DNA of 34,869 bases from Prevotella sp. (GTDB lineage: Bacteria > Bacteroidota > Bacteroidia > Bacteroidales > Dysgonomonadaceae): assembly GCA_031285905.1 (NCBI GenBank), contig JAITVH010000126.1, positions 1-34,869 of the forward strand, given 5' to 3'. Shown here piece by piece: positions 32,911 through 34,869 of this stretch (the stretch's first letter is position 1; each line of letters starts with the position of its first letter). The position numbers were made by a program, and so were the translations under genes. Below the pieces are notes generated by a model. That model saw only the letters and a program-made list of their open reading frames with translations. It was not told where the DNA came from and did no database searches.

Positions 32911-33414
32911 TTACCAATTCGACATTGTAGCATTAAATATCTGGTCGATGATATCTTTATTCAATTCTTCTATCAGATTATCCTGAACATCGGTAAGCAT
33001 ATAACTGCTATCGAAATCGCGGTATGCAGATATTGTTTCTTCCTTATCCTGTTCCGGTCTCTTATTATTCCTGAAACGGTACTTGACTGCCATTGTTAAC
33101 CGGGTTTGTGAAGCAAGGTTATTTTCCTGCACAGCCAATGGAGTCAGATCATACCGTATGATCTCCCCTTCCAGCTCCATCGAAGGATTTACGGTAGTAA
33201 ACTTTAACTTGGTACTTCTGGTAAACTGATCTTTTAATCCTTCATTGAGTCTCTGGGAGAGAGGAGGATAAACCAGAAGCGCCTGGTTCTGAAAATCCCT
33301 GATATCTATATCTGGGGTTTCAGCATAATTAATGGAAGCTCCATTAAATCCGTAAGACACCTTACACCCTGTTACCAAAGCCGATATAAGAATGATCAGA
33401 AGCATTTTTTTCAT
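32911..33414 (-). CDS. lptE: LPS-assembly lipoprotein LptE
   Basis: Outer-membrane lipoprotein that plugs LptD and delivers LPS to the cell surface. 167 residues with a lipoprotein signal ending at VTGC (Cys17). The body fits the Bacteroidota LptE family (SYGFNGASINYAETPDIDIRDF, LEGEIIRYDLTPLA and the terminal IDQIFNATMSNW). Its ATG overlaps the TGA of the sigma-54 activator gene, so the two are translationally coupled. lptD is not in the window. Confidence 0.85.
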   Translation of the reverse strand: MKKMLLIILISALVTGCKVSYGFNGASINYAETPDIDIRDFQNQALLVYPPLSQRLNEGLKDQFTRSTKLKFTTVNPSMELEGEIIRYDLTPLAVQENNLASQTRLTMAVKYRFRNNKRPEQDKEETISAYRDFDSSYMLTDVQDNLIEELNKDIIDQIFNATMSNW

Positions 33415-34664
33415 AAACTTTCTAGGTTATATTCTTTTATTTTGCGATAAAGCGTCCTTTCCGATATTTTCAGGTCTTGTGCTGCATTTTTGCGTTTTCC
33501 ATTATGCCGTTCCAATGCCTTTTTTATCATGTCTTTTTCCACATCCTGCAGCGAGAGTGCTTCTTCTTCATATTCAGGAGCTTCGATAATATCATTATCC
33601 GATATATCAGAAACCGGAAGAATATCTTTTACCGGCAGGGGGGTACTCCTTTCTTTTGGTTGTACTACCATTGGCAGTGGCTTATCTTTTTCTACAATGA
33701 CAGGATTAATAATATCTTTGGCTGACAGATTACCTGCAACTATATCGTGAACGATTTTCTTCAGTTCGTTCATATCCTTCTTCATATCAAACAACACCTG
33801 ATAGAGAATTTCCCGCTCATTATTGAAACTCTTCTGGTCGTTGTTTATTGTACCGATAGGAATTAGTCCGACTTCGTTTGCCGGAAGATATAACTTCAGT
33901 ATATCAGGAGTGATCTCTCTTGTTTGTTCTATAATGGAAATCTGTTCAGTAATATTTTTCAATTGCCGGATATTTCCCGGCCAATAATAATCCTTTAGCA
34001 TTTGCCTGGCCTCATCGGTAAGAGAGATAGGAGGCATACTGTATTTTTCGGCACAATCGCTCGCAAATTTCCTGAATAACAGAGGAATGTCGTCTTTTCT
34101 ATCCCTCAACGAAGGGATACGGATAGGAACAGTATTCAGACGATAATATAAATCTTCTCTAAAACGTCCGTTTCGCGTAGCAGTGATCATATCCAGATTG
34201 GTAGCCGCAACTACACGTACATCTGTTTTTTCTACTTTCGACGACCCTACTTTAATAAACTCACCTGATTCCAATACACGTAATAACCTGGCTTGGGTAG
34301 AAAGAGGCAATTCCCCTACTTCATCCAGAAACAATGTACCTCCGTTTGCAACCTCAAAGTACCCTTTGCGTTCGCCTGTAGCTCCTGTAAAAGAACCTTT
34401 TTCGTGTCCGAATAATTCCGAATCGATTGTTCCCTCCGGTATAGAACCGCAGTTTACAGCTATGTAAGTACCATGCTTGCGGTGACTGAACTGGTGAATT
34501 ATCTGTGGAAAATTCTCTTTCCCTACCCCACTTTCACCTGTCACCAGAACAGACATATCCGTGGGAGCTACTTGCAGAGCTACGTCGATAGCACGGTTCA
34601 GATCATGACTATTGCCTATAATCCCAAAGCGTTGTTTAACTTGTTGAATATCTGGTTTTGCCAT
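33411..34664 (-). CDS. Sigma-54-dependent transcriptional activator without a sensor domain
   Basis: 417 residues. The AAA+ sigma-54 interaction domain starts almost at the N-terminus: Walker A GESGVGKE (43-50), the sigma-54 contact loop GSFTGA (90-95, usually GAFTGA), Walker B GGTLFLDEVGELP, and the R-finger region FREDLYYRLN. After a Pro/Glu-rich linker (about 285-375), a Fis-type helix-turn-helix closes the protein (ALERHNGKRKNAAQDLKISERTLYRKIKEY). No receiver, PAS or GAF domain is present, so control would be by level or by a partner. The ORF starts 15 residues before IIGNS, so no sensor is hidden upstream in frame. First gene of the lptE-secG transcript. Confidence 0.88.
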   Translation of the reverse strand: MAKPDIQQVKQRFGIIGNSHDLNRAIDVALQVAPTDMSVLVTGESGVGKENFPQIIHQFSHRKHGTYIAVNCGSIPEGTIDSELFGHEKGSFTGATGERKGYFEVANGGTLFLDEVGELPLSTQARLLRVLESGEFIKVGSSKVEKTDVRVVAATNLDMITATRNGRFREDLYYRLNTVPIRIPSLRDRKDDIPLLFRKFASDCAEKYSMPPISLTDEARQMLKDYYWPGNIRQLKNITEQISIIEQTREITPDILKLYLPANEVGLIPIGTINNDQKSFNNEREILYQVLFDMKKDMNELKKIVHDIVAGNLSAKDIINPVIVEKDKPLPMVVQPKERSTPLPVKDILPVSDISDNDIIEAPEYEEEALSLQDVEKDMIKKALERHNGKRKNAAQDLKISERTLYRKIKEYNLESL

Positions 34665-34722
34665 ATTTGTAAACGATAATTAGATTACCAATAAACGTAT
34701 TGATTACTCGCAATGTTTAGTG

Positions 34723-34766
34723 AAACCTGACAAAATTACATATTTATTCTCATTCCTGTCAGGTTT
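34723..34766. promoter_or_regulatory. Inverted repeat with -7 element upstream of the sigma-54 activator
   Basis: AAACCTGACA (34723-34732) and TGTCAGGTTT (34757-34766) are perfect 10-base inverted repeats, 24 bases apart, the right arm continuing into a T-run on the + strand. On the minus strand TAATTTTG (34731-34738) matches TAnnTTTG and overlaps the left arm. It may be an operator-like repeat over the promoter, or the terminator of a + strand transcript. Confidence 0.4.
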
Positions 34767-34869
34767 TTTCAGTAAAGATTTGTAAAGGATGAAAAGTAAT
34801 AATTTTCACATTAGAATTATTTGATCTTTTTAAGTAATGAATAATATTTATTGTCGTATTTGATGTCGT

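Overview
The window looks like chromosomal DNA of an AT-rich member of the Bacteroidota, probably order Bacteroidales; a Dysgonomonas-like organism is my best guess and is an inference. The evidence is recurrent TAnnTTTG -7 promoter elements, a NuoG that stops after its Fe-S domains, the cluster sigma-54 regulator / LptE / TPR protein / SecG, a stand-alone HsdR N-terminal-like protein, an HU-like/SPOR protein, and a Bacteroidota-type DnaA.

Layout. Positions 1-1309 hold no convincing protein gene: a repeat-rich stretch (1-305), an AT-rich stretch (300-1000) and a strong candidate for an unannotated structured RNA on the + strand (about 1043-1306). Positions 1310-14396 (- strand) are a 14-gene complex I operon in the order nuoA-B-C-D-E-F-G-H-I-J-K-L-M-N. 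Thirteen genes look intact. nuoI carries one in-frame TAA between its two 4Fe-4S motifs. Next on the - strand come dnaA, an MCE/MlaD-type lipid-transport protein with a cell-wall amidase, and D-lactate dehydrogenase. A + strand GH110-like beta-helix glycosidase lipoprotein (20351-22063) faces an HU-like/SPOR protein across a shared terminator. gmhA (heptose synthesis) and a free methionine-R-sulfoxide reductase run on +, ending 10 nt from a convergent SLC13/RCK_C permease. A 1-kb gap (26126-27181) is a mosaic of short palindromes, a MITE-like element and heptamer arrays related to those at 1-305. The right part holds an esterase lipoprotein, a purple-acid-phosphatase-like protein, holA and AMP nucleosidase (all -), a + strand HsdR_N-like protein, and the - strand cluster sigma-54 activator / lptE / TPR / secG.

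How the genes fit together: NADH oxidation and proton pumping (nuo) sit beside fermentative NADH disposal (ldhA), so redox balance is a theme. Envelope genes (amidase, MCE, SPOR, gmhA, lptE, secG) recur. Replication is represented by dnaA and holA. The most noteworthy observations are the structured RNA candidate with a perfect TTGACA-N17-TATAAT promoter, the nonsense codon in nuoI, the dispersed heptamer family (AGCTAAC/GTTAGCT) that also invades nuo operon gaps, and the palindromic two-way -7 element between the SPOR gene and gmhA.
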